In this document: positions 26,301 to 33,059 of the stretch, one piece after another
Layout of the letters: each line of letters opens with the position of its first letter
Numbering within the stretch: the first letter of the stretch is position 1
NCBI GenBank assembly: GCA_916610825.1
Contig: OU744449.1
Location: forward strand, 19,747,344-19,811,343
DNA from: Haliclystus octoradiatus
Lineage: Eukaryota; Cnidaria; Staurozoa; Stauromedusae; Haliclystidae
Length of the DNA: 64,000 nucleotides
Direction of reading: 5' to 3'
Notes under the pieces: model-generated
Seen by the model: the letters and a program-made list of their open reading frames with translations, nothing else
The model's database searches: none
What the model was told of the DNA's origin: nothing
Position numbers and translations under genes: made by a program

Positions 26301-26762
26301 GTTCAAAAGTTTATTCAGTTTGTTTGATTTAGGGAAATGCTTCTTGAAAACTTTTATAAGAAGTTCCTCCCGACATTGCTTCCTACGCTAGCGTTGTAAG
26401 GCGGGTTAAACCACTTAACAATATTTTCTCTGTTTTTTTATATAAAAAGGAATGTTATTTGGTTCAACTCACCTCATACAACGGTAGTTTAGAAAACAAT
26501 GTCATGAGAAACTTTGTTTCTGGAGAATATATATTCTACAGAAAGATACAGTACTACCTATTCTATAGATTGCAGGTTGTTTACATTGCTACCTCTCAGA
26601 ATTGTCCTACGCTTTCCTCGAACTATTTATTGGAGGATTACTTGGATTTTTACGCATTTACGGCCGTGCTAATCAATAATCCCTTATAATATGTTTATTA
26701 ATTTAGCTGAATGACTATTATGGTGGTGGAAATGACATTCGATTAGACTTTGATGAACTCAG
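2131..26762 (+). CDS. Multi-domain extracellular protein: 14 CBM14-like domains, 3 TSP type 1 repeats, unknown tail
   Basis: Twenty exons can be chained on the plus strand: 14 peritrophin-A/CBM14-like domain exons (2131-21451), three thrombospondin type 1 exons (23797-24967) and three tail exons (25366-26762). All first 17 exons begin and end in phase 1, and every junction keeps frame. Each chitin-binding exon carries six cysteines with the C-x5-C core typical of CBM14, and many have an aromatic residue between the two. Such proteins are secreted and bind chitin-like or glycan matrices, in cuticle, tunic, gut lining, egg coat or immune settings; TSP1 repeats bind glycosaminoglycans or partners. 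I infer an extracellular matrix or barrier protein. No signal peptide, start codon or stop was found: the 5' exon is probably left of the window and the 3' end beyond 26762. It could be two genes if the TSP1 exons splice elsewhere. The exons are listed separately below. Confidence 0.7.
2459..2486 (+). repeat. tRNA-Glu-like A-box fragment
   Basis: CCCTGTGGTCTGATGGTTAGG resembles the 5' third of a tRNA-Glu (D-arm and A box). No anticodon arm, B box or acceptor complement follows, so this is a degraded tRNA or the head of a tRNA-derived SINE and not a working tRNA gene. Confidence 0.35.
3282..3467 (+). CDS. CBM14-like exon 2 (type beta)
   Basis: Acceptor TTAAAG before 3282, donor GTGAG at 3468; 186 bases, phase 1-1. 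Starts EIPSNDC, has GRMYREFRSCGKYLEC and ends SCDTRC. The GRxYR...CxKYxEC form recurs in exons 4, 6 and 9 and defines the beta type. The acceptor tract is weak, but the phase and domain limits support it. Confidence 0.78.
4000..4170 (+). CDS. CBM14-like exon 3 (type alpha)
   Basis: Acceptor ATTATAG before 4000, donor GTATC at 4171; 171 bases, phase 1-1. GDPFLDC start, GQRYSHPSKCQYLLVC core, SCGTQC end. It is the closest relative of exon 1, sharing the HPSKC block. It was found by domain pattern, as no long open frame marks it. Confidence 0.8.
4849..5037 (+). CDS. CBM14-like exon 4 (type beta)
   Basis: Donor GTATA at 5038; 189 bases if the acceptor is TTTGAAG before 4849. A second in-frame acceptor, TTTACAG before 4828, would add seven hydrophobic residues. 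DIATDDC start, GRWYRITTHCKKYQRC core, TCQATC end. Phase 1-1 either way. Confidence 0.76.
5721..5748 (-). ncRNA. Hammerhead-like motif 1
   Basis: On the minus strand CTGATGA is followed by G, a perfect five-pair stem (GATTT with AAATC, loop of six) and GAAA. This is the catalytic-core order of a hammerhead ribozyme. A short ATC/GAT pairing follows and could be stem III. One extra G lies between core and stem II, and stem I was not confirmed, so activity is doubtful. Such motifs mark the terminal repeats of Penelope-like elements. Confidence 0.4.
6187..6348 (+). CDS. CBM14-like exon 5 (type alpha)
   Basis: Acceptor CTATAG before 6187, donor GTAAG at 6349; 162 bases, phase 1-1, the shortest domain exon. 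GDPYSDC start, TYSHHVRCGYHIKC core, SCSTSC end, six cysteines. The loop between cysteines four and five is short. Confidence 0.8.
7040..7107 (+). mobile_element. 3' tail of a non-LTR retroelement
   Basis: The string AATAAATGATGATGATGG with further ATG repeats ends an AT-rich stretch. The same AATAAATGATGATG tail occurs on the minus strand at 37767 and 45465. This is the usual microsatellite 3' end of a LINE or SINE. No coding part was recognised upstream. Confidence 0.5.
8059..8250 (+). CDS. CBM14-like exon 6 (type beta)
   Basis: Acceptor GATCATAG before 8059, donor GTATG at 8251; 192 bases, phase 1-1. EEAADDC start, RRYRDKSQCGSFYEC core, EECP in the fourth-cysteine region, SCHDIC end. Closest in layout to exons 2, 4 and 9. 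Confidence 0.8.
9777..9862 (+). pseudogene. Decayed CBM14 domain exon
   Basis: After an ATAAAG acceptor-like site the sequence reads G-N-P-S-S-D and then TGA where the type alpha exons have the first cysteine codon. A second frame continues with YESYAYFQDYQC, which matches the Y-x-H...C-x5-C zone of exon 5 at DNA level. The rest of the domain and its donor are not recognisable. It looks like a dead copy of an alpha exon between exons 6 and 7, which would restore the alpha/beta order around exon 7. Confidence 0.4.
9990..10118 (+). repeat. Dispersed repeat copy (pair with 15228-15360)
   Basis: This stretch aligns over about 130 bases with 15228-15360. Shared blocks include GATTT/AGTCC followed by CTCGAG-like sequence, an ATTATTT(A/G)AAGAAAA block, and CCAACATGG(C/T)CGATGTG near the end. 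Divergence is substantial. The element class is unknown. Confidence 0.5.
10198..10365 (+). CDS. CBM14-like exon 7 (type alpha)
   Basis: Acceptor ATTTCAG before 10198, donor GTATG at 10366; 168 bases, phase 1-1. GDAEDDC start, IYGHLTKCQKLYFC core, SCKPEC end. Six cysteines. Confidence 0.8.
10366..11601. other. Intron between domain exons 7 and 8
   Basis: AT-rich, with a short TA-repeat tract near 11020-11035. No exon or recognisable element was seen. Confidence 0.5.
11602..11787 (+). CDS. CBM14-like exon 8 (type alpha)
   Basis: Acceptor TTTTATAG before 11602, donor GTGAG at 11788; 186 bases, phase 1-1. VDAIADC start, GRSYLHPIKCDYLLYC core, SCISSC end. It follows another alpha exon, breaking the strict alternation. 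Confidence 0.8.
11788..13302. other. Intron between domain exons 8 and 9
   Basis: Nothing certain. Short cysteine-bearing frames around 12786-12977 were considered as a dead domain exon and not accepted. Confidence 0.4.
13303..13497 (+). CDS. CBM14-like exon 9 (type beta)
   Basis: Acceptor TTCTTTAG before 13303, donor GTGAA at 13498; 195 bases, phase 1-1. First cysteine in EPSTC, core GKRYIHDDTCRKYQEC, then NCPSYF and SCLEEC. The beta-type CRKYQEC matches CKKYQRC of exon 4. Confidence 0.8.
14764..14949 (+). CDS. CBM14-like exon 10 (intermediate type)
   Basis: Acceptor CTTTGCAG before 14764, donor GTAAT at 14950; 186 bases, phase 1-1. GDPNADC start, ITDCQEYYTC core, then RCDDRLHFDGRTRQC. The L-x-F-D block between cysteines four and five is the classic CBM14 feature that exons 1-9 lack. 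The last spacing, CLDKHC, is four residues. Confidence 0.85.
15228..15490 (+). repeat. Dispersed repeat fragments, two families
   Basis: 15228-15360 pairs with 9990-10118. From about 15360 a second fragment (ACGGCTATAC, a GTGCCAC-like block with a T run, and AGCTGAG) matches the left part of the CCCCGG-ended element at 40669-41814. Both copies are diverged and lack clear ends. Confidence 0.5.
16243..16473 (+). CDS. CBM14-like exon 11 (long first loop)
   Basis: Acceptor CACCATTAG before 16243, donor GTAAGTA at 16474; 231 bases, phase 1-1, the longest domain exon. Six cysteines, with an extended tryptophan-containing loop between cysteines one and two (TLC to VQC), then C-x5-C (CNIFLQC), HFNILTLEC and CDLDTC. 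It is the most divergent domain. The CBM14 call rests on cysteine order and position in the array. Confidence 0.7.
16930..17390 (-). mobile_element. LINE fragment, reverse-transcriptase C-terminal region
   Basis: The minus-strand frame at 16940-17215 reads MLFKITHNLVDLNMD, then LRGHHLKLKALKVPRLDTTKR and LFCHSVIPWWNALSKD. This is the usual C-terminal block of CR1/Jockey/RTE-type LINE polymerases (K-x-x-x-x-L-V-D, R-G-H, F-x-x-x-V-x-x-W-N-x-L). Upstream to about 17390 a broken frame gives YAHRLQILQLESLELR. It is truncated at both ends. Confidence 0.7.
17711..17955 (+). repeat. Minisatellite, period about 84 bases
   Basis: Three near-identical units, marked by GTTTCGTAT at 17767, 17851 and 17936, each contain ACGCATATTCAAATTATCAC and CTTTGGACGA. 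A diverged partial unit precedes them. Tandem array in the intron before exon 12. Confidence 0.85.
18509..18655. repeat. Inverted-repeat element with hairpin centre
   Basis: GGTTACCACA near the left end pairs with TGTGGTAAACC near the right. A central 12-13 base stem (AGCTAAAAAATCAC at 18584 and GTGATTTTTAGCT at 18611) surrounds a short loop. A related left end recurs at 21114-21170. Probably a small MITE. Confidence 0.6.
19639..19818 (+). CDS. CBM14 exon 12 (classical spacing)
   Basis: Acceptor CTTTTCAG before 19639, donor GTAAG at 19819; 180 bases, phase 1-1. FKHPIYCHSYFEC, then HCEEGMKYDSHNEMC and CIEDTDNIC. Here the last two cysteines are seven residues apart and the aromatic-D block is present, as in textbook peritrophin-A domains. 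This anchors the family call for the whole array. Confidence 0.9.
19905..20185 (+). repeat. Fragment of the CCCCGG-ended repeat family
   Basis: Begins CCCCCGGGGGTGTAGTTCC and contains GATGTGCCATCTTTTGGGG. It matches the left end of the element at 40669. The right side is lost. It lies in a short intron of under 450 bases. Confidence 0.6.
20266..20451 (+). CDS. CBM14 exon 13 (classical spacing)
   Basis: Acceptor CTCTACAG before 20266, donor GTAAG at 20452; 186 bases, phase 1-1. ISHPLNCSMYFRC core, DCGQQEFSEEIEGC, then CRPDHDGSC with seven residues between the last cysteines. Close to exon 12 in type. Confidence 0.88.
21263..21451 (+). CDS. CBM14-like exon 14 (type alpha)
   Basis: Acceptor ATTTCAG before 21263, donor GTGAA at 21452; 189 bases, phase 1-1. 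GDAHTDC start, FTHPSTCGMYLLC core, SCHELC end. The short last spacing returns after the two classical domains. Last chitin-binding exon before the TSP1 block. Confidence 0.82.
22000..22275 (+). repeat. Right-end fragment of the CCCCGG-ended family
   Basis: CTTGCAAAGGCGTCAAAAATA, GGTACCTTTAATATTTG and GTATGGAAGTTATCCCCCCCCC parallel the right half and right end of the element at 40669-41814. It shows the arrangement that copy would have without its nested insertion. Confidence 0.55.
22807..23103 (+). pseudogene. Unrecognised interrupted reading frame
   Basis: About 98 codons in one frame read like protein, for example VKYSLYFYDGEASTEFCDIK and later DQDGYISMSFDYVSYVLEDK, with one interruption and a stop at the end. 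No start or splice sites fit the surrounding gene. I do not recognise the family. It could be an element relic or a chance frame. Confidence 0.3.
23797..23940 (+). CDS. Thrombospondin type 1 repeat exon 1
   Basis: Acceptor TTTTGTAG before 23797, donor GTAAG at 23941; 144 bases, phase 1-1. WAEWSACMGECGIGMSRRKALC is the W-x-x-W-S-x-C-x-x-x-C-G-x-G-x-x-x-R-x-R signature, followed by the DTRQC block. It is somewhat short at the C-terminal strand. Confidence 0.85.
24309..24485 (+). CDS. Thrombospondin type 1 repeat exon 2
   Basis: Acceptor CCTATTAG before 24309, donor GTAAG at 24486; 177 bases, phase 1-1. FEWGPWSGCSGTC, then KTRTRVC and QRCENVERC. The W-x-x-W-S-x-C motif and six cysteines are clear. 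Confidence 0.88.
24797..24967 (+). CDS. Thrombospondin type 1 repeat exon 3
   Basis: Acceptor TTGTTAG before 24797, donor GTATG at 24968; 171 bases, phase 1-1. GGWSDWIYDSDCPSVCGNTT then RKRRLC, with six cysteines. The second tryptophan is spaced slightly differently from canonical TSP1. Confidence 0.85.
25366..25475 (+). CDS. Tail exon 1, unknown domain
   Basis: Acceptor ATTTCAG before 25366 accepts phase 1; donor GTGAG at 25476 leaves phase 0. The 110-base exon reads FTMKIEFVEETGSGPDG and AETAALKFKVERN. No family recognised. It is the first exon in the gene that is not a self-contained phase 1-1 domain. Confidence 0.6.
25754..25779 (-). ncRNA. Hammerhead-like motif 2
   Basis: On the minus strand CTGATGA and GAAAC flank about 13 bases. 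The spacing fits a hammerhead core, but the intervening bases pair poorly. Weak relic at best. Confidence 0.2.
26450..26575 (+). CDS. Tail exon 2, unknown domain
   Basis: Acceptor ATAAAAAG before 26450 and donor GTTGTT at 26576 give a 126-base phase 0-0 exon joining in frame to tail exon 1. It reads ECYLVQLTSYNGSLENN, then FVSGEYIFYRKIQYYLFYRLQ, rich in aromatic residues as in a beta-sandwich. Donor and acceptor are both weak. Confidence 0.5.
26707..26762 (+). CDS. Tail exon 3, unknown domain
   Basis: Acceptor AATTTAG before 26707, donor GTAAAT at 26763; 56 bases, phase 0-2. Reads LNDYYGGGNDIRLDFDELR in frame with the previous exon. The next exon was not identified. It may lie past the LTR element. 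Confidence 0.5.
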
Positions 26763-27589
26763 GTAAATATTACTATAGATATCCACGTCATAATCTAGCA
26801 TCCAAGGATCTGTCATCAGCTGAAGGAATGCTAGATTTGAACACACAAGGAGATAATCAGTTAAGGAAGTTTGAAACAGCAAGGCCAAACTGTTTATTCT
26901 GTTTGATTTGTTTTAAAATTCAAAATACAACTATTTGAGAGTGCAGCACATTATTATTAACAGAAAACAAAGAGGTAGACCCCTGCTAATCTCGACGCAA
27001 ACAGACTTCTAATTAACCCCGTTTAGGAATATATATAAAAAAAAAATCAATAATCATCCATGACTAGAAGACAACAACTTTTTGGAAGAAAGACATCATT
27101 ACAGATAAATAATCATGTACATTTCACTATATCAAGACAAACATTCTAAGATAAGAGGATTTGGAGTAATGTATTTTACATAAATGAGCAAATTAGTAGA
27201 GGCATAAATCTGCTGAATTTTATCACTACAATAATCAATATTTTTCAAATAATTTCCCCTGCTGAATTTCTTTCAAATCTATGTTATTAAAGCACAAGTA
27301 CGGTATACATAAATGTATATGTCCAATTTGATGGCTAAAAATAAGGGTAGCCATTGAGGTTGATTTTCAGTAACATTTGTATTGTAATGATTTCAAGTAA
27401 TTCTTGATGTTGATTTTATGCTTGATAAAAATTTAATGCCTAGCGCTCATTGTCGACATATTGCCTCAAAGGCCTAATATGAAATATCATACACTTTGTT
27501 TAAGACATTTCTATCAAACGATTCTGTATGATTAACAAAAGCTTACTGTACATCCATATATTCAAGAGCGTACAGAGGGTGCTCTCTCA

Positions 27590-27920
27590 CATAATTTGCA
27601 AAAGTTTGAATATTTCATTATATATGCTATAAAGATCGACTTGAAACAACCTTTAGTTAGTTCAAATTTTATTCATTTCTTACATTTTAAAAATACCCTT
27701 AATCGTGGACATCTCGTGGACATCATCTTCAACTATGAAAAAAGCAAATTTCGCAAAGAGAAAACATTTCTTCTCCATTCATGTTCTCAAGTTATGGAAC
27801 TGTTTGCCGACTTTGCCGAATAGAAATTCTTCAATCTTATAATTTATATCAAATTATCAATCTAAATCTCTTTTGTCAATTTTAGCCTTTCGTCATTTTT
27901 CCAAATGGCTATACGTAAGT
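27590..27920 (+). mobile_element. LINE fragment, 3' coding end
   Basis: One frame gives LNRGHLVDIIF and SKFRKEK. After a frameshift the next frame gives KHFFSIHVLKLWNCLPTLPNRNSS, the F-x-x-x-V-x-x-L-W-N-x-L-P block near the C-terminus of LINE polymerases. Short, frameshifted and truncated at both ends. Confidence 0.55.
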
Positions 27921-28432
27921 GCTACATATTTTGTAGCCAGTGCTTGCCTTTCACATAAGTAATTCTAAGTTTAACTTCTTGTCTAAATTATTAGAACCGC
28001 TAATATTTAAACTAGGTTATCGCATACCTTTCGTTTCTATTTGCGGTTTATCCTTCTGAAGCAAAATAAAACAAATCTTTTCCATGGCTTTCTTTTGCGG
28101 CTCCCAATCGCAAACTAGCAAAACAACGGGTTCGATTTCCAAAGCAACGGCTATCCATCATCATGCAAACGTTTTGATTTCAAACGAGTTATATGGCTGA
28201 TATCTTCTCGACAAAATTTGAATTATTCCATTTCTATTTAGTCGAAACCGACTAGGGTACTATTCGATGATCTGCATTCTGATTGGTTGCTGCATCGTTC
28301 ACTATTTTCTCATAGTGAACGCTGGCAAGGCCCCTCTCAAATTCCAAAAAGTAAACAAGCGATTCGCAAATGTTTTTGAATCAAAATTTTATACGAATTA
28401 CGAGAGTAAATCATAATTTCCGTCCCGGACAA

Positions 28433-28921
28433 TGTTCCGTATGATGAAATATAATTAAAAGTAATAATAATAGGCTAGACCTAGAAGCGTCAAACCTACG
28501 GGTTGTCGTAGCCTTATGATATAGACAGTTACTACGCGCCTAGACTTTAGAACTTTTGTAGACTATAAAATATAACCACGTTTTTAGTATTAGAATAATT
28601 ATATATGTATGTTTATGTTTTACGCCTTATTGAGCAAAGTTAATTGACTTCTATTGTTCTATTAGATAAAATAAGAAGAATAGATTTGTAGACACCTTTG
28701 TTATGTTATTTTGTATATAAACTCGTTAATATGCCGGTAAAATCAATTAGTAAAGTCGAAGAAAGAAGAAGGCTAATTCACGAAGACAGAAGAAGAAGAA
28801 GATCAACACAGAAAGATATGAAAGACAGAAAACCCGTGGAAAATTACCGATTGAATTTTACAGTTTAATATAATCTCAGTCAATCTACGGCGTCTTTAAT
28901 TTGGCCTTAGACTTCAGAACA
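28433..28921 (+). repeat. 5' LTR of the BEL/Pao element
   Basis: 489 bases, TG...CA ends, almost identical to 32571-33059. A TATATAAAC box near its right third may be the promoter. The flank GACAA precedes it. Confidence 0.95.
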
Positions 28922-28968
28922 TAAAGATTCAATCGACGACTTGAGAAGAAGTTGTGTTCGAATAGACG

Positions 28969-31900
28969 ATGGCCAATCCAGATGTAGACACCCTCATGTA
29001 CCAGAGAAGGAGTGCCAAAGGAAGAGTGACGAGAGTCATGCGAAAGATGGATGATCTAGTTGAGCAAGCAACTGATGATATCAATGAACTCGATGATGAC
29101 CTCCGTACACTCTACATATGCTATGAGAAAGCAGAAAATATTCATGAAGAATTACAACTTCTGCTATCAATAGAAAATACAGACCAAGATGATGACACGT
29201 GGATAGAACAATTGCATAAAGCGATGTGTGATAGTAGAAAACGCATACGATCATATATCAACCAAGAAAGAAATGCAGCACCACTACAGACGTCATCAAT
29301 AATTCAAGTAATAAAGACAGCCAGTCAAGAAGCAGATGATGTATTTGAAGACAGCTTCCAGACAATGGAAGAAATGATATCATCTGGACAAACACAAAAT
29401 AGAAGAGACAGTGAACAAGGTGCAACAAATTCGCAAAAGGAATTGACCAAGCAACCACTGCCTACACAACAAAGACGTAGCGTTGATGAAAGAAACCTAG
29501 ATTTGACAAAGCATGAAGAAGCATTGGCAAAGCAGGAAGAAGCATTGACAAAGCATGAAGAAGCTACACCAACAAGAGTACCAAGTGGTACACCCATGGT
29601 TAGATATAAATTGAGTTTACCATTCTTTTCGGGAAAGTTAAAGGACTACAGAAAGTTCAGAACGACGTTCAAAACATTGGTAGACAAAGACAATACAGAT
29701 CAGAATACAAAGCTGCATGTACTTCGCGGTAGACTAGAAAAGATACCGGCAAGGTTGATTTGGAACATGGAGAATTATGATCAAGCATGGAATAAATTAG
29801 ACAAAACATACGGCCGCGAGGATCAAATCACAGACCTATGCTACAAAGAGTTAGATGAATTACGACCAGTAAGAAAAGGAGATGCGGCAGGATTTCTGAA
29901 CTTTGCAACTACAGTGCAAGATATAGTCATCCAATTACAGAACGCCAACTGCGAAGCAGATCTGAAATCAATGGGACTACTGAAGACCATTGCATCAAAG
30001 ATGACGGACGAAGATAAGGAACGCTGGGGTAGAGAGGTCCGAGAAAACAAACAAAAAGAAACAGTGCTAGGACTTAACGAATGGTTGGAGAGTGAAAGCA
30101 TAATCAAAAGTCAAGCATATTCTCTAGAGCCTAGTACTACGAAAACTAAGACTGGATCCTCACATGCTACACAAAGTAATAACTATACCAGAAAAAGGGA
30201 ATGTTTCGTCTGCACAGAAGATCATTTGGTAGAAGATTGCAAATCATTTCTAGATTCAACTATCGATGAAAGATGGTCAAAAGTAAAGCAAAATAGAGCA
30301 TGCTTCTGCTGTCTAAAAATGGGACATGGGATCAGAGAATGTCACAAGCTAAAGGAGTGCAATTCAGAAGGATGTACCAAGAAGCATCATGGTTTGCTCC
30401 ACAAAGAAGCAACAATTTCAGCGGCATCAAAGGAAGATAATAATAAAAAGGTGCAACTGGCAACTACGAGAGTCATAGTAAAAGACAATCATGGTCGCTC
30501 AAAAGAAGCCAATGTCCTGATAGATGCTGGATCGCAACTCACCTTTATAAGAGAAGGATTTTCAAAAAGTTTGGGAATCCAAGGTATCAAAACAAACCTC
30601 AATTTGTCAGTGGTTGGAGGAGTAAGAACTACGACAACTACAAGAAAAGTGTGCATAAGCCTAAGTTCTGTAACAAACAAAGGATCGGAACAAGAAATCA
30701 AGGCAATTGAAATGAAAAAAATATGCGAAAATATCGTCAGCGTAAAAGATAAAGATTTAAATAAGTATGAACATTTGAAGGATGTGAAGTTCAATAATGT
30801 CAATGGCTCTGTCGATATACTTATTGGTTGTGACAATCCACACTTTCATGTCGGTGAAACAAGGATGGGAAAGCCTGGCACACCAATTGCAATCAACACG
30901 ATACTTGGATGGGTGGCATTTGGACCGACTAAGATGTCAACACAGGACTCATCAACAGCAGTGACGAATATGGCACAATGCAAAGAAGAAACCTGGCCGG
31001 AAAACATCATAATCAAAGAGAAATCAGATGAAGAACGAAAACAACAAAAAATCACAATTAGCTGCGCAATCACGAAAGTAGAAGATGTACTACACATTCA
31101 CAAATTCAACAGTTGGTCAAAAGTCAAGAGAACCATGTGCTATGTGTTCAGATTTATCAATATCTTAAAGAACAAGGGAACAATGATCAACAAAGGACCG
31201 TTAGACAATGATGAACTACAAAGAGCAGAAATTTCACTTCTAAAGATAGCACAAAAAGAAATGCAGAATGACGTCAATAAAGGCCGGTATGAACAGTTAA
31301 CTCCATTTGTTGACGAAAATGGTATAATCCGAGTTGGCGGAAAGATTGACAAAACAGCTACACTACCATACGACCAAAGACATCCGATCCTGATAGCAAG
31401 AAATAATGTGCTTTCAAGATTACTGATGATGCAGTGTCACAAAGATGTTCGTCACCATGGCACCGAAAGAGTATTGGCTCAAAGCAGATTGCGATTCTGG
31501 ATAGTACAAGGAAGACAATTGGCGAAATCCATTGCTACAAATTGCGTCACATGTAAAAAGCTCAGAAGTGTACCTGAAGAACAACTGATGGCCGAACTAC
31601 CAAGCTATAGATTGAAGCCTTTCAGTCCACCGTTTTGTTATGTCGGAATAGATTATTTTGGACCAATCACAGTCAAAATGACAAGAAAACGAAGAGAGAA
31701 AAGATATGGTGCATTATTCACATGTCTTAACACAAGAGCAATTCATCTAGAAGTCGCTGAAGACATGTCAACAGAAGCGTTCTTACAAGTATTGCGAAGA
31801 TTTTATGCACGAAGAGGACAGCCAAAATTGATCAATTCTGACAATGGTTCAAACTTCGTAGGTGCAGAGAAAGAATTAAAAAAGATGATAGAAAACTGGG

Positions 31901-32532
31901 ACAAAGATGCACTCACAGATTTCAATGCAGAAAGGCAAATTTCCTGGAAGTTCAACACGCCCTTGGCATCACATCATGGTGGGGTCTTTGAAGCAATGGT
32001 CAAGTTAGCAAAAAAAGCTATGAAGGCAACGATTGGGGATCATGTTCTAACGGAAGATAGTTTACACACACTACTTTGCGAGGTGGAACAATTAGTAAAT
32101 TCTAGACCACTTGCACCCATGTCATCAGATCCTAACGATGGAGCATATTTAACACCAAATCATTTGTTATTGGGACGCTCAACAGCAACAACACCACAAG
32201 GACCATTTGAAGAATCCAAAGATCCAAGTAAAAGATTTCTATTTATACAAACGTTGACGAACCTATTCTGGAAAAAGTGGATAAGAGACTATCTACCGAC
32301 GCTGATGAGACGAAAAAGGTGGTGCAAAGAACAACGAAAGGTATCAATTGGTGATATAGTTTTAGTGATTGATTCAAATCTACCTAGAGGGAAATGGCAA
32401 ATGGCAAAAGTAATAGAAGTTTATCCAGCGAAAGACAATATGGTTAGGTCAGTTAAAGTTAAAACACAAATTGGAGAATACAATAGACCAATAACAAAAC
32501 TATGCCTCTTGCTACCTATTGAATTACAATAA
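28969..32532 (+). CDS. BEL/Pao gag-protease-integrase polyprotein, incomplete
   Basis: A single open frame of 1187 codons starts 47 bases after the 5' LTR. Recognisable parts in order: gag with a KHEEALAKQEEALTKHEE heptad-like run, two CCHC-type knuckles, VLIDAGSQLTF protease motif, then integrase with CHKDVRHHG and CVTCKK zinc ligands, DYFGP and DNGSNF core motifs, and LPRGKWQMAKV near the C-terminus. The polymerase block of the family is not seen. Integrase family and gene order fit BEL/Pao and not Gypsy or Copia. Confidence 0.9.
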   Translation: MANPDVDTLMYQRRSAKGRVTRVMRKMDDLVEQATDDINELDDDLRTLYICYEKAENIHEELQLLLSIENTDQDDDTWIEQLHKAMCDSRKRIRSYINQERNAAPLQTSSIIQVIKTASQEADDVFEDSFQTMEEMISSGQTQNRRDSEQGATNSQKELTKQPLPTQQRRSVDERNLDLTKHEEALAKQEEALTKHEEATPTRVPSGTPMVRYKLSLPFFSGKLKDYRKFRTTFKTLVDKDNTDQNTKLHVLRGRLEKIPARLIWNMENYDQAWNKLDKTYGREDQITDLCYKELDELRPVRKGDAAGFLNFATTVQDIVIQLQNANCEADLKSMGLLKTIASKMTDEDKERWGREVRENKQKETVLGLNEWLESESIIKSQAYSLEPSTTKTKTGSSHATQSNNYTRKRECFVCTEDHLVEDCKSFLDSTIDERWSKVKQNRACFCCLKMGHGIRECHKLKECNSEGCTKKHHGLLHKEATISAASKEDNNKKVQLATTRVIVKDNHGRSKEANVLIDAGSQLTFIREGFSKSLGIQGIKTNLNLSVVGGVRTTTTTRKVCISLSSVTNKGSEQEIKAIEMKKICENIVSVKDKDLNKYEHLKDVKFNNVNGSVDILIGCDNPHFHVGETRMGKPGTPIAINTILGWVAFGPTKMSTQDSSTAVTNMAQCKEETWPENIIIKEKSDEERKQQKITISCAITKVEDVLHIHKFNSWSKVKRTMCYVFRFINILKNKGTMINKGPLDNDELQRAEISLLKIAQKEMQNDVNKGRYEQLTPFVDENGIIRVGGKIDKTATLPYDQRHPILIARNNVLSRLLMMQCHKDVRHHGTERVLAQSRLRFWIVQGRQLAKSIATNCVTCKKLRSVPEEQLMAELPSYRLKPFSPPFCYVGIDYFGPITVKMTRKRREKRYGALFTCLNTRAIHLEVAEDMSTEAFLQVLRRFYARRGQPKLINSDNGSNFVGAEKELKKMIENWDKDALTDFNAERQISWKFNTPLASHHGGVFEAMVKLAKKAMKATIGDHVLTEDSLHTLLCEVEQLVNSRPLAPMSSDPNDGAYLTPNHLLLGRSTATTPQGPFEESKDPSKRFLFIQTLTNLFWKKWIRDYLPTLMRRKRWCKEQRKVSIGDIVLVIDSNLPRGKWQMAKVIEVYPAKDNMVRSVKVKTQIGEYNRPITKLCLLLPIELQ

Positions 32533-32570
32533 GATGAAAGATCTCCTAGATGCTTTCATGGTGGCGGGAA

Positions 32571-33059
32571 TGTTCCGTATGATGAAATATAATTAAAAGT
32601 AATAATAATAGGCTAGACCTAGAAGCGTCAAACCTACGGGTTGTCGTAGCCTTATGATATAGACAGTTACTACGCGCCTAGACTTTAGAACTTTTGTAGA
32701 CTATAAAATATAACCACGTTTTTAGTATTAGAATAATTATATATGTATGTTTATGTTTTACGCCTTATTGAGCAAAGTTAATTGACTTCTATTGTTCTAT
32801 TATATAAAATAAGAAGAATAGATTTGTAGACACCTTTGTTATGTTATTTTGTATATAAACTCGTTAATATGCCGGTAAAATCAATTAGTAAAGTCGAAGA
32901 AAGAAGAAGGCTAATTCACGAAGACAGAAGAAGAAGAAGATCAACACAGAAAGATATGAAAGACAGAAAACCCGTGGAAAATTACCGATTGAATTTTACA
33001 GTTTAATATAATCTCAGTCAATCTACGGCGTCTTTAATTTGGCCTTAGACTTCAGAACA
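32571..33059 (+). repeat. 3' LTR of the BEL/Pao element
   Basis: 489 bases, near-identical to the 5' LTR, followed directly by GACAA, the second copy of the target duplication. Confidence 0.95.

Larger units (their letters stand above)
28433..33059 (+). mobile_element. BEL/Pao LTR retrotransposon, young, not whole
   Basis: Two 489-base LTRs (28433-28921 and 32571-33059) start TGTTCCG and end CAGAACA. They differ at about one position, so insertion was recent. A 5-base target duplication, GACAA, flanks the element. Between the LTRs one long frame (28969-32532) holds a gag-like region with a coiled-coil stretch, two zinc knuckles, a retropepsin-type aspartic protease, and a BEL-type integrase with its zinc finger, catalytic core and C-terminal domain. 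A reverse transcriptase/RNase H block is not recognised, so the copy is not complete (about one loss). It would need another copy for the missing activity. Confidence 0.93.

Noticed and set aside
26750-26938. Open frame continuing past tail exon 3
   Set aside because: It is in a different frame from exon 3 and begins within it; exon 3 ends at a good donor, so this is a shadow.
27886-27914. Possible 29-base microexon (TTTTAG ... GTAAGT) in phase with tail exon 3
   Set aside because: It lies directly behind a LINE coding fragment, so the splice-like ends are more likely chance in element sequence. No conserved residues.
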